NCBI GenBank assembly: GCA_902517365.1
Contig: CABYCA010000006.1
Span: 1 to 27,306 of the forward strand
Direction: 5' to 3'
Length of the DNA: 27,306 nt
Source: an uncultured Bacteroidota bacterium
GTDB taxonomy: Bacteria > Bacteroidota > Bacteroidia > Flavobacteriales > Flavobacteriaceae
Both the position numbers and the translations under genes were made by a program. Below, one piece after another: positions 1-9,106 of the stretch; the stretch's first letter is position 1, and each line of letters begins with the position of its first letter. The notes beneath the pieces were generated by a model. The model searched no databases. It saw nothing but the letters and a program-made list of their open reading frames with translations, and was not told the DNA's origin.

Positions 1-843
1 GGTGTTGGTGGCTATCCAAAAGGAAGAGTAATTGAAATATACGGACCAGAGTCTTCTGGTAAAACCACTCTTACATTGCATGCAATTGCAGAATGTCAAA
101 AGGCAGGAGGAATTGCAGCTTTTATTGATGCGGAACATGCATTTGATAGATTTTATGCTGAAAAGCTTGGGGTAGATTTAGGAGAACTAGTGATCTCACA
201 ACCTGATAACGGAGAACAAGCCCTTGAAATAGCAGACAATTTAATCAGGTCTGGAGCAGTAGATGCGTTGGTAATCGACTCTGTCGCTGCTCTTACACCT
301 AAAAGCGAAATAGAGGGTGAAATGGGAGACTCAAAAATGGGATTACATGCAAGACTAATGTCTCAAGCATTAAGAAAACTCACAGCTTCAATTAGTAAGA
401 CAAATTGTACAGTGTTTTTTATAAATCAACTCAGAGAAAAGATCGGGGTGATGTTTGGAAATCCTGAAACCACAACTGGTGGTAATGCTCTTAAATTTTA
501 TGCATCTGTTAGAATTGATATAAGAAGATCAACACAGCTAAAAAATACTGAGGGCGGGGTATTAGGAAATAAGACAAGAGTAAAAATAGTAAAGAATAAA
601 GTTGCCCCTCCATTCAAGACTACTGAATTTGACATAATGTATGGAGAAGGTATCTCAAAAATTGGAGAAATCCTTGATATTTGTGTTGAAAGAGATATAA
701 TTGAGAAAAGTGGCTCATGGTTTAGCTATGGAGGAAGTAAACTTGGTCAAGGTAGAGACTCTATAAAATCTATTTTGAAAGATAATCCTGAATTAATGGA
801 AGAACTGGAACAAAAAATTCTTGAAGTGCTTAAGAGCGATTAA
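1..843 (+). CDS. recA: RecA recombinase (5' partial)
   Basis: This is the ATP-dependent DNA strand-exchange protein and SOS co-protease. The frame is open from base 1 and the true start lies outside the window; roughly 55 N-terminal residues are missing compared with the usual length of about 335-350. The Walker A motif GPESSGKT lies at about nt 43-66 and Walker B ([12 protein letters not shown]) at about nt 259-294. The L2/DNA-binding stretch [20 protein letters not shown] follows, and then the conserved ALKFYASVR. The C-terminus is acidic ([17 protein letters not shown]), as is typical. The 3' end overlaps the convergent plsC by 14 nt, so no terminator separates them. Identification is certain; the regulation upstream cannot be seen. 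Confidence 0.98.
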   Translation, partial: GVGGYPKGRVIEIYGPESSGKTTLTLHAIAECQKAGGIAAFIDAEHAFDRFYAEKLGVDLGELVISQPDNGEQALEIADNLIRSGAVDALVIDSVAALTPKSEIEGEMGDSKMGLHARLMSQALRKLTASISKTNCTVFFINQLREKIGVMFGNPETTTGGNALKFYASVRIDIRRSTQLKNTEGGVLGNKTRVKIVKNKVAPPFKTTEFDIMYGEGISKIGEILDICVERDIIEKSGSWFSYGGSKLGQGRDSIKSILKDNPELMEELEQKILEVLKSD

Positions 844-1618
844 GTATTTTTTTCCAATTATTTACTGCTTTTACAGCAGACTGTTTTGGGTCATTCTCTA
901 ACTCTCCTTTAATTATATTAAAAGCCTTCTTTGTAAGTGATGGAATATCATTTTCCGACAAATTATCAACATCAATTTTATCTAAAACTTTTACTCTTAA
1001 TTTACCAATTGAACCAAATTTTGGATACCATGGGTGTTTTAATTTTAAATCATAAAAAACGATTGGAATTACTGGAAGTTGATTATCAATTGCAATCTTA
1101 AAAGCACCTCTTTTAAATTCTTGCAACAAAATAGTATCATCCCAATAATGAGACTCAGGAAAAATACAGACATTATAGCCTTTATCTAGCATTTTATTTG
1201 CTCTGCCATAAACTGCAAATCTGCTGACAGGATCCGACCTATCAACCATTATAACAGCTTTTTTATATAAATAACCAAATAATGGCAAGCTATATAGTTC
1301 CTTTTTTCCAACAAATCTAAAAGGTTTCTTATTAAGTATTAGCATTAAAAATGGATCCATATGACTTGAATGATTTGCTATCATTAAACAATTTTTTTCA
1401 GAAATCAATTTTTCTTTATTTTCCACTTCTACATAATACCCACTTCCGTGTAAGATTATTCTTGCCCACATATTTCTTGCTACCCAATAAAGCATCTCAT
1501 ATCCCTTTGGGAATAATAGAATTATTACTAAAAAGGGGAAGTAAACAACGATCTGTATACCAGCTAGAAAGTAAAACCAGATTTGGAGCCAAATCTTAAG
1601 TAATAGCTTTTTTATCAT
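830..1618 (-). CDS. plsC: 1-acyl-sn-glycerol-3-phosphate acyltransferase (PlsC family)
   Basis: This is a membrane-associated acyltransferase that probably makes phosphatidic acid from lysophosphatidic acid. I chose the ATG at 1618 ([10 protein letters not shown]), giving 262 aa. It is followed by a hydrophobic segment at about residues 10-35. Longer starts at 1708 or 1729 would run through the trpS promoter. The HX4D catalytic motif is present (NHSSHMDP), followed by the substrate-binding block RFVGKKEL and the hydrophobic block LPVIPIVF. One oddity is that the usual FPEG(T/S)R block reads FPESHYWDD, so the normally conserved glycine is a serine. That may mark a subfamily with a different acceptor. 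The gene is divergent from trpS and convergent with recA. The family is certain; the exact substrate is inferred. Confidence 0.9.
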   Translation of the reverse strand: MIKKLLLKIWLQIWFYFLAGIQIVVYFPFLVIILLFPKGYEMLYWVARNMWARIILHGSGYYVEVENKEKLISEKNCLMIANHSSHMDPFLMLILNKKPFRFVGKKELYSLPLFGYLYKKAVIMVDRSDPVSRFAVYGRANKMLDKGYNVCIFPESHYWDDTILLQEFKRGAFKIAIDNQLPVIPIVFYDLKLKHPWYPKFGSIGKLRVKVLDKIDVDNLSENDIPSLTKKAFNIIKGELENDPKQSAVKAVNNWKKILNRS

Positions 1619-1658
1619 GTCTTTATAATTGACATTATTTATCAAAGGTAATAGGTAT

Positions 1659-1689
1659 TTTGTTTCAAGGTCAAAAAAAAATATCTTTG
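1659..1689 (+). promoter_or_regulatory. Bacteroidota-type promoter of trpS
   Basis: TTTG at 1659-1662 is followed after exactly 19 nt by TATCTTTG at 1682-1689. This matches the Bacteroidota housekeeping sigma consensus TTTG-N19-TAnnTTTG. The trpS ATG begins 17 nt after the -7 box, so the leader would be only about 12-14 nt. The boxes are seen directly; their activity is inferred. Confidence 0.75.
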
Positions 1690-1706
1690 TTTGGTAAATA
1701 AATCTC

Positions 1707-2675
1707 ATGGCCAAAATATTAACTGGCATTCAATCCACAGGAACACCTCACCTTGGTAACATACTTGGAGCAATTATTCCTGCTGTAGAAATGGCAAATT
1801 CAACTAGTGATGAGTCGTATCTTTTTATTGCCAATATGCATTCTCTTACTCAAATTAAAGATGAAAAAATTCTTAAGGATAATACTTTTTCAACTGCATC
1901 AACATGGTTAGCATTTGGCTTAGATCCTGAGAAGACATGTTTTTACAGACAAAGTGATGTGCCAGAAGTAACAGAATTAGCGTGGTATTTAAGTTGTTTT
2001 TTTCCATATCAGAGATTAAAATTGGCTCACTCATTTAAAGATAAGTCTGATAACTTAAAAGATGTGAATTCAGGACTATTTTCTTATCCAATGTTAATGT
2101 CTGCTGATATTCTTCTTTATGACGCTGACATTGTCCCTGTTGGAAAAGATCAACTACAGCATCTTGAAATGACAAGAGATGTAGCCTCAAGATTTAATAA
2201 TTTGATGGGCGAAACATTTATTATACCTGAAGCTAAAATCCAGGATGACACAAAGTATATTACTGGAACAGATGGAGAAAAAATGAGTAAATCAAAGAAT
2301 AACATAATAGATATTTTTGTAGATGACAAGACGCTAAGAAAGCAAATTATGAAGATTGAGACACGCAGTTTGTCAGTTGAAGATCCAAAAAATCCAGAAG
2401 AATGTAATGTGTTTAAGTTGTATGAAGTTGTCTCTTCTATGAATGAAGTTGAATTACTAAAAAAGCAATATTTAAAAGGAGGTATTGGATATGGTGAAGC
2501 TAAAGAACAGTTATTTGACAAAATTTTAAATCTTTTTTCAGAAAACAGAAAAAAATATTTTGAATTACTAGAAAATAAAGATGAGGTTGAAGCCTTATTA
2601 ATGACTGGTGCTCAAAAAGCAAGAAAACAAGCTCAAAAAGTTCTTAAAAGAGTTAGGGGTCGTGTTGGTTTTTAG
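1707..2675 (+). CDS. trpS: Tryptophanyl-tRNA synthetase
   Basis: This class I aminoacyl-tRNA synthetase charges tRNA(Trp). At 322 aa it has the normal bacterial length. The HIGH-like signature is TGTPHLGN at residues 11-18 and the KMSKS loop is at residues 192-196, both intact. The start MAKILTGIQSTGTPHLGN is the family's usual N-terminus. The gene is divergent from plsC with its own consensus promoter. A HU-CCDC81/SPOR gene follows 23 nt downstream on the same strand and may be read from the same transcript. Confidence 0.97.
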   Translation: MAKILTGIQSTGTPHLGNILGAIIPAVEMANSTSDESYLFIANMHSLTQIKDEKILKDNTFSTASTWLAFGLDPEKTCFYRQSDVPEVTELAWYLSCFFPYQRLKLAHSFKDKSDNLKDVNSGLFSYPMLMSADILLYDADIVPVGKDQLQHLEMTRDVASRFNNLMGETFIIPEAKIQDDTKYITGTDGEKMSKSKNNIIDIFVDDKTLRKQIMKIETRSLSVEDPKNPEECNVFKLYEVVSSMNEVELLKKQYLKGGIGYGEAKEQLFDKILNLFSENRKKYFELLENKDEVEALLMTGAQKARKQAQKVLKRVRGRVGF

Positions 2676-2698
2676 CTGTTTTTTTTTAAATTTACTTA

Positions 2699-3598
2699 AT
2701 GAGTATTTTTAAAAATGTGGCCAAGCTTTTACATTCTAATGATTGTGTAGTTGTTCCTGATTTTGGTGCCTTTGTTCTCAAAAGTAAATCTGCTTATATC
2801 CAAAAAAATGAGTTTTTCCCACCTAGCAAATATGTTTCTTTCAATGCTATGCTCAAAGATAATGATGGTCTTTTAGCAAAATACATAAGTGTTGAAAAAA
2901 AAATCTCATATAAAAAATCTCTAAAACTAATATCAGAAGAGATCACTTTTTTTAAAGAAAGTTTATCTAAAGACTTAATTATTGACACTAATTGTCTTGG
3001 GGTTTTTGAATTAAAAGAAAGTGAAACTCTAATATTTAGTCCAGATTTTTCAATAAATTTTGACAATAAAGCATTTGGTTTAAAATCTTTTATAAGAGAA
3101 CCTATACTTGTTAAAGTCTCCAAGGAATCAAATAAGAATTCGGTAGTTGGGATTAATACTTTGTTAAAATATGCAGCTATTTCTGTATCAATATTTGGAC
3201 TCTCTTACTTTGGATATTTTAACTATAGTGACTATCTCAATAAAGAAAAATTAAAAAATATTACAATAGCTCAAGAAAAAATTCTTGAGAACGTTCAGGC
3301 AGCCACTTTTAATTTAGGTGAGCTTCCTCCTATTAATATAAATGTTGCAGCTCCTGTTGTTAAGGATAATTCAATTTATTACAGTGTTATAGCGGGCTCG
3401 TTTAGATCTAAAAGAAATGCAGAAAAACATTTAAATACATTGACAGGTAAAGGATATGAAGCATCGTATACTTCAATAAACCCAAAAGGTCTTTTTAGGG
3501 TTGCGTATGCGAGACTCAAGACAAGGAAAGAAGCTGCTAAGTTGATTTTAAAAATAAAGACTAGTGGGGAAGATGCTTGGCTGTTAATTGAAGATTAA
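2699..3598 (+). CDS. HU-CCDC81-like and SPOR-domain membrane protein
   Basis: This 299-aa protein has the Bacteroidota-specific architecture HU-CCDC81 - transmembrane helix - SPOR. The N-terminal half (about residues 1-140) carries the tandem HU-like fold, with the PDFGAFV motif near residues 20-26. A single transmembrane helix lies at about residues 155-176. The C-terminal part (about 222-297, YYSVIAGSFRSKRNAEKHL) is a SPOR domain, a family that binds denuded septal peptidoglycan glycans. The likely topology is HU-like domains in the cytoplasm and SPOR in the periplasm. The protein may therefore link the cell interior to the division site. The function is inferred from the domains only. The stop codon shares TTAA with the convergent EnvC-like gene. 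Confidence 0.85.
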   Translation: MSIFKNVAKLLHSNDCVVVPDFGAFVLKSKSAYIQKNEFFPPSKYVSFNAMLKDNDGLLAKYISVEKKISYKKSLKLISEEITFFKESLSKDLIIDTNCLGVFELKESETLIFSPDFSINFDNKAFGLKSFIREPILVKVSKESNKNSVVGINTLLKYAAISVSIFGLSYFGYFNYSDYLNKEKLKNITIAQEKILENVQAATFNLGELPPININVAAPVVKDNSIYYSVIAGSFRSKRNAEKHLNTLTGKGYEASYTSINPKGLFRVAYARLKTRKEAAKLILKIKTSGEDAWLLIED

Positions 3599-4803
3599 TT
3601 ATCTAACCAAATAGTAGGGTTTTCTGGTTTCAGTTCGTTAAAAATATTAAATTTTAAAATAGTCTTACCGTTTGATTCATTAGTGAATACAACCCCTATT
3701 TCATCATTAGCATTTATTTTATCCCCTTTTTTTACAAATATCGATGAGAGGTTCTGGTAATTAGAAATGTACTTTCCATGTCGTATCAAAACTCCTGGGT
3801 TTCCTCCTGAGAAACCATAAACAGATAAAACCTCACCATCAAAAACAGACAAAGCTATAGAATTTGGGGAAGTTGCAATTGAAATTCCGTTGCTATTAAT
3901 TGTTGTAGTTCGGACTATGGGATGTGGTTGAGTTCCAAATCTTCTTACTATGACCCCTTCTTTAACTGGCCATGGTAAGCGCCCTCTATTAGCTTGGAAG
4001 TTTGATGAAATTAATCTCCCCTCTGGTGTTAAGGCAAAATTTGTTGAATTATTGTTTTCATTTGATGCTGCAATTGCTAATCTTATCAGTTTTTTAATTT
4101 CATCGTCTATTAATTTTGCTTGCCTTTCTTTTTTATTAATTTGTGCAGTATAATCCTTTTGATTTTTCAACAGTCCCTTAAATAAATCATCTTGTTGCTG
4201 TTTTTCTATTGTCAATGATTGTTTAACATCCTTATTTTCTTTAATTAACTTCTCCTTTTCGCTCTTACTAATAAATAAGCTATCAATATTCATTTCTATT
4301 TCTTGTTGAATTTGCACAATTCTATCAGCTTGTTTCTTTCTGTATTTAGAATACTGTTTAAAATACTGGAACCTTTTAAATGCCTGATTTATATTTTCAG
4401 AGGCAAATAGAAACATTAGTTTCATCTGAGTCGATCTTTTTTTGTATGAATTGTATATTATCTTCTCGTACTCATTTTTAAGGCTTGTTAAATTTAACTC
4501 TAAATCAAATATTCTATCATTTTGATTATTTATGATATTGGTCAAATTATTGAGTTGTGAATTATTAATATTGATAAGCTTATCGCGTACAGAAATTTTT
4601 AATTGAAGATCCTCTAAATCGTTAGCTAGATTGTTAGATCTTTTTTTTGATTCAGCTATCAATGAATTGATCTGGATGATTTCTTTCTTTAAAGAAATTT
4701 TTTGTGCTTCTAGTTTTTTTTGTCTTGCTTGATAATCTTGAGCATTCAGTTGAATAACTGAAAAAATAAATAAAAAAACATATATCTTACTTAAGAAGTT
4801 CAT
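3595..4803 (-). CDS. EnvC-like murein hydrolase activator (degenerate LytM domain)
   Basis: This 402-aa exported protein has a signal peptide (residues 1 to about 21, ending LNAQ), long coiled coils (about 22-240) and a C-terminal LytM/M23 domain (about 276-400). In catalytic M23 enzymes zinc is held by HxxxD and HxH. Here the HxxxD positions are Ser304 and Ser308 (in NSNGIS), and HxH reads I-L-K (ILKF, 382-385). His342 (RHGKY) is retained. The zinc ligands are therefore lost, which is the pattern of EnvC-type proteins that activate amidases rather than cut peptidoglycan. It is the last gene of a minus-strand cluster and overlaps the upstream DUF4292 gene by 17 nt. The domain call is firm; the activator role follows from the family. 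Confidence 0.88.
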   Translation of the reverse strand: MNFLSKIYVFLFIFSVIQLNAQDYQARQKKLEAQKISLKKEIIQINSLIAESKKRSNNLANDLEDLQLKISVRDKLININNSQLNNLTNIINNQNDRIFDLELNLTSLKNEYEKIIYNSYKKRSTQMKLMFLFASENINQAFKRFQYFKQYSKYRKKQADRIVQIQQEIEMNIDSLFISKSEKEKLIKENKDVKQSLTIEKQQQDDLFKGLLKNQKDYTAQINKKERQAKLIDDEIKKLIRLAIAASNENNNSTNFALTPEGRLISSNFQANRGRLPWPVKEGVIVRRFGTQPHPIVRTTTINSNGISIATSPNSIALSVFDGEVLSVYGFSGGNPGVLIRHGKYISNYQNLSSIFVKKGDKINANDEIGVVFTNESNGKTILKFNIFNELKPENPTIWLDN

Positions 4804-5578
4804 CTAAGTTTAAACGTTTATAGTCTGACGGAATTTCCATTGGGAAATTTAGATTTTCCGGAAAGTCAAATTGAGAATACTCTAGGTTTATTTTAATAAC
4901 TCGACTGCCCTTTATATATGAGATTAATATCTCATTAGGAACTGTTATTCCATCAATATTTTTATAATTTCTATAGTTGACTGTTACTAAAGAAGAGAGT
5001 ATGGGTATAAATATTCTTTGTTGATCAAGCTTGAAGGTTTTAGGATTTATAAAGATCGTTGTTTGAATTATTTTTGAAGACTGAAGAACATAATAAATAG
5101 AGTTGTTTATTCTCTCCCAATTTGCTTTATTTATATCTACAATTGGTCTTCCAAAGAGTAGATCTTGTAGTAGTTTAACTGGCTCTTTATAACCGGTTAA
5201 TTTCAATACTTTAGATAGATCCTCGTCAATAAATGTTTTTTGAAATTTTTCATAAAAAATAAATCTTTCATTGCTCATCAATATTTTCGCTATTGGTACA
5301 ATCATTGATGCACTAATCCATAAAAATTTATCTTCTAGAGCTCTAAGGTTTAAATTAACATTTTGAGACAATCGCCCATTGTCAAATTCAACTTTAACTC
5401 TATTTCTTAAATTTTCAAACTTGAATTCTTCTTTTCTAGAATTCTTTATAATTTCAGCTATTTCGATGTCTTTTAATGGAGCGTCACTTGAAATATTTTT
5501 TTTTACTGAACAACCATATATGAAGAAAAACAATAGGGTGTAAAATAAAGCAGAATAACTCTTATTAATTGTCTTCAT
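4787..5578 (-). CDS. DUF4292 lipoprotein
   Basis: This is a predicted outer-envelope lipoprotein of 263 aa. I chose the ATG at 5578 because it gives a type II signal peptide ending at a lipobox (FFFIYGC, Cys about residue 23). The open frame runs further upstream to 5650, but that extension has no signal peptide and lies inside the preceding gene. The body is beta-rich, in keeping with the DUF4292 family of Bacteroidota. That family has been compared with LolA/LolB-type lipoprotein carriers, which is an inference here. The start overlaps the nucleotidyltransferase stop by 14 nt and the end overlaps the EnvC-like gene by 17 nt, suggesting a coupled three-gene unit. Confidence 0.8.
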   Translation of the reverse strand: MKTINKSYSALFYTLLFFFIYGCSVKKNISSDAPLKDIEIAEIIKNSRKEEFKFENLRNRVKVEFDNGRLSQNVNLNLRALEDKFLWISASMIVPIAKILMSNERFIFYEKFQKTFIDEDLSKVLKLTGYKEPVKLLQDLLFGRPIVDINKANWERINNSIYYVLQSSKIIQTTIFINPKTFKLDQQRIFIPILSSLVTVNYRNYKNIDGITVPNEILISYIKGSRVIKINLEYSQFDFPENLNFPMEIPSDYKRLNLDELLK

Positions 5579-6590
5579 TATCATTGATTTGTGAATAATC
5601 CCCCAAGAAAATTTCTTTGTTTGATCCATCATAAACTGAATAAGGTCCAATTATAGAGTTTTTAATATCTGCATTTGAAACTTTTGCGCCGCTATATATT
5701 AATGTTGATTTTATACTTGAGCTAGATATATGAGCATTATCACTGATTGAAACATATGGTCCAACTTCTGAATCTTTAATACTAACGTTCTTACCTATAA
5801 ATACAGGGTGATTTATTTTAACAATACCTTCCTCAGTAAAATTATTATTTATATCAGTGTGTGTATTTTTGATCATAATTTTTTTTGCAGACTCAACTAA
5901 TAATTTTGGAGTACCACAGTCCATCCATGTTTCAATCTCTTGTGATTTAAAAATCTTTTTTTTAGATATCATTCTCTCAATTCCAAAATTAAGTAGGTAT
6001 TCTTGCCCTGGACTCAATTTTTCTGTTAAATGAATCTTTAGTTCATCTCTTATTAAAGATATATCCTTGAAATAATATATACCTACAACTGCAAGATCAG
6101 ATATGAAATCTTTGGGTTTTTCAATTAAACTAGTTATGTTTTTATCCTTATCAAGATTTACAACACCATAACTGGATGGATCTTCAACTTTCTTTACCCA
6201 GATTATTCCATCAGCATCTTGATCAATTAAGATTTCACCCTGAATCATTGTGTCTGCATATGCAACAATCGACGGTCCATGTAATGACTCTTCTGCACAC
6301 ATAATTGCATGACCTGTCCCAAGCTGATCAAGCTGTCTATATACTTTAGTATTTGCATTATACTTATCTGAAATTGAAATTAAAGATTTTACTACATCTG
6401 AATTAAAATATGCTTCATCCCCTAATATATATATGATTTCATCGACTGAGGTTGTCAGCTTTGAAGTAATTTGGTCTATAAGGTGTTCAACTATTGGCTT
6501 GTCAATAATTTTAAGTAGGGGTTTTGGACAAGTTAAAGTAAAAGGTCTAAGCCTTTTACCTTTTCCAGCCATAGGAATGAATATCTTCAT
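5565..6590 (-). CDS. Sugar-phosphate nucleotidyltransferase with left-handed beta-helix tail
   Basis: This is an NTP-transferase that makes an NDP-sugar from a sugar 1-phosphate. It has 341 aa. The nucleotide-binding signature MAGKGKRLRPFT...PKPLL is at residues 7-26. The Rossmann-like domain extends to about residue 240. It is followed by hexapeptide-like repeats (about 255-330: INHPVFIGKNVSI, VGPYVSISDNA, IIGPYSVYDG), which form a left-handed beta-helix. The arrangement resembles glucose-1-phosphate thymidylyltransferase/GlmU-type enzymes, but no acetyltransferase signature was recognised and the substrate cannot be decided from sequence. The gene has its own -7 box upstream and heads a unit with DUF4292 and the EnvC-like gene. 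Confidence 0.88.
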   Translation of the reverse strand: MKIFIPMAGKGKRLRPFTLTCPKPLLKIIDKPIVEHLIDQITSKLTTSVDEIIYILGDEAYFNSDVVKSLISISDKYNANTKVYRQLDQLGTGHAIMCAEESLHGPSIVAYADTMIQGEILIDQDADGIIWVKKVEDPSSYGVVNLDKDKNITSLIEKPKDFISDLAVVGIYYFKDISLIRDELKIHLTEKLSPGQEYLLNFGIERMISKKKIFKSQEIETWMDCGTPKLLVESAKKIMIKNTHTDINNNFTEEGIVKINHPVFIGKNVSIKDSEVGPYVSISDNAHISSSSIKSTLIYSGAKVSNADIKNSIIGPYSVYDGSNKEIFLGDYSQINDNEDN

Positions 6591-6605
6591 TTAGTTGATT
6601 TAAAT

Positions 6606-6613
6606 CAAAAATA
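6606..6613 (-). promoter_or_regulatory. -7 promoter box upstream of the nucleotidyltransferase
   Basis: The minus strand reads TATTTTTG here, a match to TAnnTTTG that ends 16 nt before the ATG at 6590. No TTTG was found at the expected -33 position. The box lies in the 50-nt gap after atpG, so the downstream unit could be transcribed independently of the ATP synthase genes. Confidence 0.45.
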
Positions 6614-6640
6614 CAAAAAGTGTAGAATGTATATCTATCG

Positions 6641-7501
6641 TTATGTGTTTAAGGCCTCAGCCCCCCCAACAATTTCTAAAATTTCATTAGTAATTGCTGT
6701 CTGTCTTGCCTTGTTATAAGTAAGCTTTAATTGATCTCTTAGCTCTGAAGCATTATCAGTTGCTTTATGCATTGCTGTCATTCTTGCTCCATGTTCTCCA
6801 GCAATGGAATCAGCAATAGATTTAAAAAGTTGAATTGATAAAGTTTTTGGAATCAATTCATTAAGAATCTTTTCTCTATTTGGTTCAAAAATATAATCGC
6901 CTTGTAAAGATAAATCATCATCTGAATTTTCAGAGATTGGAAGGAACTGCTCTTTTGTAATAATCTGAGTAGCTGCATTTTTAAAATGATTATATACAAG
7001 AATTACCTCATCATATTTTTCTTTAGTGTATAACCCTATAATATCACTAGAGATTGACCTTACATTTGAATACGAAAAGTCATCATATAAATCATTATGA
7101 GAACTAATGACATTGAATTTCTTTTTCAAAATATCATTTCCTTTTTTTCCAATAGTTAGTAGGTCAAGTTTTTTTGTATCATATTGAGAACTAATATTAT
7201 ATACCTCTTTAATTATACTAGAATTAAATCCCCCACAAAGACCTTTATTAGAGGTAATTACAATAATAAGTAAAGATTTAACTTCGCGTTTGACAAACAA
7301 CGGGTTAGAATCAACTGAATCAATAGATGCCGAAATATTTTTAACTAAATCTGAAAGTTTATTCGAATAAGGAAGAGTGGCCGTGATAGAGTCCTGAGCT
7401 TTTTTCAATTTAGCAGCCGACACCATTTTCATGGCGTTCGTAATCTGCATAGTTGAAGAAACTGAACTTATTCTGTTTCTAATCTCTTTTAATCCTGACA
7501 T
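6641..7501 (-). CDS. atpG: F1 ATP synthase gamma subunit
   Basis: This is the central rotor shaft of F1, coupling c-ring rotation to catalysis. It has 286 aa. The N-terminus (MSGLKEIRNRISSVSSTMQI) and the motif ITNAMKMVSAAKL are canonical. The C-terminal helix (ARMTAMHKATDNASELRDQL...ARQTAITNEILEIVGGAEAL) that inserts into the alpha3beta3 hexamer is intact. It is the last gene of the atp run, 3 nt after atpA. The genes for beta and epsilon (atpD, atpC) do not follow, as is common in Flavobacteriia. Confidence 0.97.
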   Translation of the reverse strand: MSGLKEIRNRISSVSSTMQITNAMKMVSAAKLKKAQDSITATLPYSNKLSDLVKNISASIDSVDSNPLFVKREVKSLLIIVITSNKGLCGGFNSSIIKEVYNISSQYDTKKLDLLTIGKKGNDILKKKFNVISSHNDLYDDFSYSNVRSISSDIIGLYTKEKYDEVILVYNHFKNAATQIITKEQFLPISENSDDDLSLQGDYIFEPNREKILNELIPKTLSIQLFKSIADSIAGEHGARMTAMHKATDNASELRDQLKLTYNKARQTAITNEILEIVGGAEALNT

Positions 7502-7504
7502 ATA

Positions 7505-9079
7505 TTAAAATGTTTTGGCAATTTTTTCAGCTGCCTTTTTTATTTCGTCTGTCTCTTTATCAGAAATTTTTCCTGATTTTAATTCTACTAAAAGTTTCTT
7601 ATTATTTTTTTTGAGTTCTTGCAGAAAAGCCTCCTCAAATGCTTTTACTTTTTCAACAGGAACCTCCTTAAGAAGGTTTTGAGATCCAGCATAGATTATT
7701 GCAACTTGATCCTCAACTTGAAATGGATCATTTTGATTTTGTTTCAAAATTTCAACATTTCTTCTACCTTTTTCTATAACATTTAATGTTGCGGCATCGA
7801 GATCTGAACCAAATTTTGAAAATGCTTCAAGCTCTCTGTATTGAGCTTGATCTAGCTTAAGAGTACCCGCAACTTTTTTCATTGATTTTATCTGTGCAGA
7901 ACCCCCAACTCTTGAAACGGAAATTCCAACATTAATTGCAGGCCTAACACCAGAATTGAATAAGTCTGACTCCAAGAAAATTTGACCATCTGTAATAGAA
8001 ATTACATTTGTGGGGATATATGCTGATACGTCTCCTGCTTGAGTTTCAATAATTGGAAGTGCAGTTAATGAACCCCCACCCTTTACCTTTGATTTTAATG
8101 ATAAAGGTAAATCATTCATTCCGCTTGCAACTTTGTCATCGTTAACGACCTTTGCAGATCTTTCTAAAAGCCTTGAGTGTAGGTAAAAAACATCACCAGG
8201 ATATGCCTCTCTTCCAGGAGGTCTTCTTAGAAGTAGTGAAACCTCTCTGTACGCAACTGCCTGTTTTGATAGATCATCATATATAATTAATGCTGGTCTA
8301 CCAGTATCTCTAAAGTATTCACCTATACATGCGCCCGAGAATGGAGCAAATACTTGCATTGGTGCAGGATCTGATGCATTTGCTGCAACTATAACAGTGT
8401 AATTTAAAGCACCTTTTTCCTCTAGAGTTTTAGCAATTCCTGCAACTGTAGATGCCTTTTGGCCTATTGCAACATAAATACAAAAGACGGGCTCTCCAGC
8501 ATCGTAAAATTCTTTTTGGTTTAGAATTGTATCAATACAAACAGTTGTTTTACCAGTCTGCCTGTCTCCAATTACTAATTCTCTTTGGCCTCTTCCAATA
8601 GGTATCATGGCATCGATTGATTTGATTCCTGTTTGCAGTGGCTCATTAACTGGTTGACGGTAAATAACACCTGGAGCTTTTCTTTCGATTGGCATATCAA
8701 AAAGCTCTCCTTCAATAGGACCTTTTCCATCAATTGGATTTCCGAGTGTATCAACAACACGTCCAAGAATTTTTTCTCCAACCTTAATGGATGCAATCTG
8801 ATTAGTTCTTTTAACAGCATCACCCTCTTTGATTCCTTTAGAAGGCCCAAACAAAACAATCCCAACATGATCCTCTTCTAGGTTTAGAACCATTCCTTGA
8901 AGACCATTATCAAAAGAGACCAGCTCACCATATTCTGCATTTGTTAGACCATAAACACGTGCGATTCCGTCTCCTACCTCAAGTACGGTTCCAACTTCGT
9001 CAAATGATGTTTGAATATCTGCTGACTCTAATTGTTTTTTTAGTAAAGCTGATACTTCAGCTGGTTTAATTTTTTGCAT
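7505..9079 (-). CDS. atpA: F1 ATP synthase alpha subunit
   Basis: This is the non-catalytic nucleotide-binding subunit of F1, 524 aa. The beta-barrel domain is at about residues 1-95, the nucleotide-binding domain carries Walker A GDRQTGKT at 171-178, and a C-terminal helical bundle follows. The block [11 protein letters not shown] supplies the conserved Ser-Arg that reaches the neighbouring catalytic site. The start [17 protein letters not shown] is the family's usual one. No Shine-Dalgarno sequence precedes it; the leader is A/T only. It lies between atpH (27-nt gap) and atpG (3-nt gap). Confidence 0.98.
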   Translation of the reverse strand: MQKIKPAEVSALLKKQLESADIQTSFDEVGTVLEVGDGIARVYGLTNAEYGELVSFDNGLQGMVLNLEEDHVGIVLFGPSKGIKEGDAVKRTNQIASIKVGEKILGRVVDTLGNPIDGKGPIEGELFDMPIERKAPGVIYRQPVNEPLQTGIKSIDAMIPIGRGQRELVIGDRQTGKTTVCIDTILNQKEFYDAGEPVFCIYVAIGQKASTVAGIAKTLEEKGALNYTVIVAANASDPAPMQVFAPFSGACIGEYFRDTGRPALIIYDDLSKQAVAYREVSLLLRRPPGREAYPGDVFYLHSRLLERSAKVVNDDKVASGMNDLPLSLKSKVKGGGSLTALPIIETQAGDVSAYIPTNVISITDGQIFLESDLFNSGVRPAINVGISVSRVGGSAQIKSMKKVAGTLKLDQAQYRELEAFSKFGSDLDAATLNVIEKGRRNVEILKQNQNDPFQVEDQVAIIYAGSQNLLKEVPVEKVKAFEEAFLQELKKNNKKLLVELKSGKISDKETDEIKKAAEKIAKTF

Positions 9080-9106
9080 TTTTTATAATTTTTAATTTTT
9101 TCATAA

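Noticed and set aside
865..879. CTGC/GCAG hairpin near the end of recA as a terminator
   Set aside because: The stem is only 4 bp with no T-tract, and it is within the plsC coding region.
1351..1599. Plus-strand open frame opposite plsC
   Set aside because: It is antisense to a conserved acyltransferase and its translation has no recognisable motif.
2150..2521. Minus-strand open frame opposite trpS
   Set aside because: It is antisense to conserved trpS sequence including the KMSKS loop; the reading frame is best explained by codon composition.
8605..8881. Open frames on both strands within the ATP synthase alpha region
   Set aside because: They overlap atpA, whose protein is complete and well conserved, and their own translations show no family motif.
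8956..8961. CACGTG inside atpA as a third parS core
   Set aside because: The flanks (AAACACGTGCGA) do not match TGTTNC...GAAACA.
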